Origin: Tillandsia leiboldiana
Lineage: Eukaryota; Streptophyta; Magnoliopsida; Poales; Bromeliaceae
Assembly: GCA_029204045.2 (NCBI GenBank)
Contig: CM055081.1
Span: 1,841,765-1,905,764 of the forward strand
Reading direction: 5' to 3'
DNA length: 64,000 nucleotides
Shown here: in pieces, positions 61,464 through 64,000 of the stretch
How positions within the stretch are numbered: the stretch's first letter is position 1
Layout: the number at the start of each line of letters is the position of its first letter
The notes under the pieces: model-generated
What the model saw: the letters and a program-made list of their open reading frames with translations, nothing else
Told to the model about the DNA's origin: nothing
Database searches by the model: none
Translations under genes and position numbers: made by a program

Positions 61464-61505
<42 letters not shown>
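61464..61505. repeat. (CA)n microsatellite
   Basis: About 42 bases of CA inside the third partial unit of the intronic duplication, at the place where the other units have CCCCACACACATAATTAGG. Confidence 0.95.
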
Positions 61506-61506
<1 letters not shown>

Positions 61507-62153
61507 TATTTATACAAACGAAGATGTCCACGGTACCCGCCGAATGCGGGGAGAACTCTCCCGGGTTGCAAATTCATAAGTTTTTATAATTCTTGACTAC
61601 TTTATTCTTGCTACTTGTCCATCAGTACTGAAAGTTCTATTTGGTAGACAACAGATTCTTTGACACATTCGAATTTCAAGCAGCTTAACCTAATGCCAAC
61701 TCTTTAGGAAATGCTATCCACTATCTATTATGCAGGACAAGTAAGAATTGTTTTCTCAAAACATTTGAAGTTGGTACTTAGCCGTATCTGCATCAGTGGT
61801 TGTTTATCTGGATCCTGAAATTCTCTGAACGCAAAAAGCTTCTGAATGGCTATATGGCCTAAATAAAAATATTAAATTTATGGCAAGAAAAAGACTATAT
61901 ACCTTGTTGTTAATCTACAAAAGTCATTTATGTATTTGCCCTGTTTTTCTTTCTTACAGAATCTTTTTTATCCAGTTCTATTTACCTTTTGCCTATTTAT
62001 TAAGGGTACAAAAAGTGTAGGCAATACTGGAATATATATTACTGTTATCGAGTTGGACTCTTTCTGCAGTCATTAATCATAATTAACAGTAAGGGTGTCT
62101 TTTAAGTTGTAATGATATATGTAAATGATTTTGTCTTATATTTTCTCTAACAG

Positions 62154-62241
62154 GCTGCTAGGTATGATGACATAGAGGATGTTGTAAGCTTGTTTTCTAT
62201 GGGTGTTTCTCTGAATTCTAGAGATTCTCAAGGACGAACAG
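62154..62241 (+). CDS. Ankyrin-repeat protein, exon 2 (partial gene)
   Basis: 88 bp after the acceptor CTCTAACAG. It encodes AARYDDIEDVVSLFSMGVSL then NSRDSQGRT, in phase 0, and ends at CGAACAG|GTTCG in phase 1. The pattern is the first helices of an ankyrin array (ALLE-AARYDD.EDV..L...GV.L...D..GRT), and the next exon would be expected to start with A-L-H. No such exon is found before 64000. Together with exon 1 it gives an open 57-codon start of a small ankyrin protein. Confidence 0.8.
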
Positions 62242-62330
62242 GTTCGATCTTATTTTTGATTATTTAACCGACTTTATATGTCATTTGATAACTTTGTTTT
62301 GGGAAATTTTGTCTCTTTTCATATATTTAT

Positions 62331-62783
62331 TGTGACTTCCCAATAGTCTCACATCGGATGAGAATAGGATTGTGATTGCGTATATAAGAGACATGGACTT
62401 TAGTAATAATAATCGGGCTTAAACATTTTGGGTCGGTGGTTTGGGTCCAACGAGTTATTATTACTAGTGGGCCGGGTCGTTACATTTGGTATCAGAGCCA
62501 ATCACCAGTCGGAAGTGTGTGACGAGTCTCGGCTAAGCCAGGGTCTGAATGATAAGGCTAGCGAGACAAGTCTTACATCACCTGGTGATCTTGAACGTCA
62601 AGCCTAAACGGAGAGAGTCTGTGACATCCCAATAGTCCTCAATAGTTCCACATCGGATGGAAATAGGATTGTGATTGGGTATATAAGAGACATGGACACT
62701 AGTAATAATAATCGGGCTTAAGCATTTTGGATTAGTGGTTTGGGCCCAACGAGCTATTATTACTAGTGGGCCCGGTCGTTACA
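62331..62783 (+). mobile_element. TRIM element in intron 2, complete, 453 bp
   Basis: LTRs of 154 bp (62331-62484) and 164 bp (62620-62783) start TGTGAC and end CGTTACA. The primer site TGGTATCAGAGCC (62487-62499) matches initiator tRNA-Met complement perfectly, and the purine-rich ACGGAGAGAG precedes the second LTR. The target duplication is TTTAT (62326-62330 and 62784-62788). The second LTR has a 10-base internal duplication (CAATAGTCCT/CAATAGTTCC). It is the source family of 48561-49137 and 51866-52740. Confidence 0.93.
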
Positions 62784-63535
62784 TTTATTTTGCATGGTAA
62801 TCTAGAAATTCATATTCGTTGCTTAAGTGCGTATCAGTTTCTGAGCAAAACTTTGAGAGTTCACTCAAATAGTATCACTTAGTCAATCAAGTTTATCAGT
62901 TTTATGAGTTCAGTGTCATTTCTGAGACTGTGGATTACATCATTTTCATTATTGTTGTTTCTTAGCATGTTGTTTTCATTACTAAAATGTTGAATTTGTG
63001 AGGTATCTTACATTCGAGTCTTGTGCTAGAAGGCTGGTAAATTTTTGAAAAGGCAATACTACCGTGTTCAGAATTTTACTTGTTCAACTTAGTCCAAGTA
63101 ATCAATATTTTGCTTGTAATTTAGTAAAACTATGATTGCTAAAGGGATGATTTTGATTTGCAAACATGTTCTTCATAAATAACTCTTAATTTAGCTTTTA
63201 ACTATAAAATTAAATTTAGATACATACGAAGGAAGATGCCCCTTAGTCTGCATAAGTAATTGCAGTTTTACACTTTGGTGTGTCCTAAATAAAAAGTTTG
63301 TTCGATCCATGTTTTGTACTTTTAAGTTCTTATATTATGCATGATCTTGTTAATTATTTATACAGCGAATTTCAGCAACTTATTAACTATAATTGTTGAC
63401 GTATTTCTTGGCTCAAATTGCTACCACACTAGAGCATCTTTGATATAAAGGTATATTAGGATGTCCTTCAAAATTAGGCATTCGGGCCCTAAGTTTGGAA
63501 GGAAAATATAACACCTGTGATAATAAATAAATAAA

Positions 63536-63552
<17 letters not shown>
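62784..63552. other. Intron 2 sequence, nothing recognised
   Basis: Ordinary AT-rich intron-like sequence. The next ankyrin exon was looked for and not found. Confidence 0.5.
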
Positions 63553-63624
<72 letters not shown>

Positions 63625-63831
63625 GAGAGAGAGTAGGGCTTATATATTTTCAAAAGCGCAAGCCCATCCATACTTGTAAATTTTTTACCATTGGACTTGT
63701 ATTGGGATTTGTGCTTTTTACTTTATTTTTCTTTCTCTTTAGTTGACTTTATAAAAACACAAATCCCAATACAAATCCTATGGTAAAAAATTCACAAGTA
63801 TGGATGAACTTATACTTTTAAAAGCATATAA

Positions 63832-63899
<68 letters not shown>
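63553..63899. mobile_element. Foldback MITE with mirrored microsatellite tips
   Basis: The left arm is (TA)n-(GA)n, then GTAGGGCTTATATATTTTCA and CCATACTTGTAAATTTTTTA, CCATTGG, TTGTATTGGGATTTGTG, ending at 63713. The right arm (63758-63899) is its near-complete complement, ending (CT)n-(TA)n. The loop is about 44 bp. The arms exceed 140 bp each. Because both tips are microsatellites, the original ends and duplication are not recoverable. Confidence 0.85.
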
Positions 63900-63910
63900 C
63901 AGGGAATTAA

Positions 63911-64000
63911 GTGCCGCTCGGCACGAGGCGGCATATACCGTGCCCCTACAATAGGGGCACGATACGGGGGGGAATATATCCCGTACCGTGTTGGGCGTCC
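63911..64000. repeat. Second kind of hairpin chain, cut by window end
   Basis: Consecutive perfect hairpins: GTGCCGCTCGGCAC (63911-63924), CGTGCCCC/GGGGCACG with loop TACAATA (63939-63961), and TACGGG/CCCGTA (63963-63985). They adjoin the foldback MITE and continue beyond the window. Confidence 0.55.

Larger units (their letters stand above)
56655..61575. repeat. Tandem duplication of about 0.86 kb, second unit split by a solo LTR
   Basis: Unit 1 is about 56660-57525. Unit 2 is 57526-58098 plus 61173-61455, interrupted by the LTR at 58099-61172. A third partial unit ends at 61571. Shared words include ATGCATTGG(T/C)AGGAAAAGAA, CCCACCAAC-type TAAGCACCAACCCAC, AACAAACCGGACATCGTCTC, CCCGCCAGGCCACGGCGGAG and CAGTACCCG.TGAATGC. 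On the minus strand it reads like a promoter plus C-rich leader. The element class is unknown, and the frames in it are not supported. Confidence 0.75.
53118..62153 (+). other. Intron 1 of the ankyrin gene, about 9.0 kb
   Basis: It runs from GTACTATTTT at 53118 to CTCTAACAG at 62153. Its contents, in order, are a diverged 200-bp direct duplication (53835-54320), an A-rich repeat array (55700-56540), a tandem duplication of about 0.86 kb split by a 3.07-kb solo LTR, and a CA tract. The stretches 54320-55690 and 61580-62150 hold nothing recognisable. Reading across to exon 2 is supported by protein family continuity rather than transcript evidence. Confidence 0.7.

Noticed and set aside
62487..62499. 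TGGTATCAGAGCC and similar strings as possible tRNA genes
   Set aside because: These are primer-binding sites complementary to the initiator tRNA-Met end, placed next to LTRs. No tRNA body is present.

Overview
This window is nuclear DNA from a flowering plant. The evidence is plant-type LTR retrotransposons, terminal-repeat retrotransposons in miniature (TRIMs) primed by initiator tRNA-Met, Helitron and Mutator-type miniature elements, and two host genes with plant-type products. The GC-rich coding sequence of both genes in an AT-rich, repeat-rich background suggests a monocot, but I cannot name the species.

Only two host genes are supportable. One is an intact single-exon C2-domain protein gene at 14307-15578 (minus). 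The other is the 5' part of an ankyrin-repeat protein gene (plus): exon 1 is 53034-53117 and exon 2 is 62154-62241. They are separated by a roughly 9-kb intron full of repeats, and later exons lie beyond the window.

Layout. 1-6904: nested Gypsy-type LTRs, including a 2.7-kb solo LTR with target duplication CCTAG, plus a complete TRIM. 6905-13020: AT-rich DNA with Mutator-type MITEs, three copies of a hairpin-chain MITE and a non-autonomous Helitron. 13021-16000: the C2 gene and its flanks. 16000-22470: AT-rich DNA, nested hairpin-chain MITEs, a hAT element and foldback elements. 22475-37730: one old LTR split by two Copia retrotransposons, one minus (23618-30947, duplication AGTAT) and one plus (32049-37482, duplication GTAAT), both with decayed gag-pol. 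37731-41350: a minus-strand LTR remnant and a tandem TRIM array. 41350-52740: MITEs, an A/T-only low-complexity block, two solo LTRs facing each other, and TRIM remnants, one expanded into a minisatellite. 52740-64000: the ankyrin gene, with a 3.07-kb solo LTR and a split tandem duplication in intron 1 and a complete TRIM in intron 2.

The window is mainly an archive of transposition, and target duplications let insertion order be read directly. The most unusual signals are: (1) a MITE family built as a chain of five short hairpins, whose subfamilies keep the architecture while changing the hairpin sequences; (2) a stem-loop shared by several Gypsy-type LTRs, with apparently compensating base changes; (3) TRIMs that have become tandem arrays and minisatellites.
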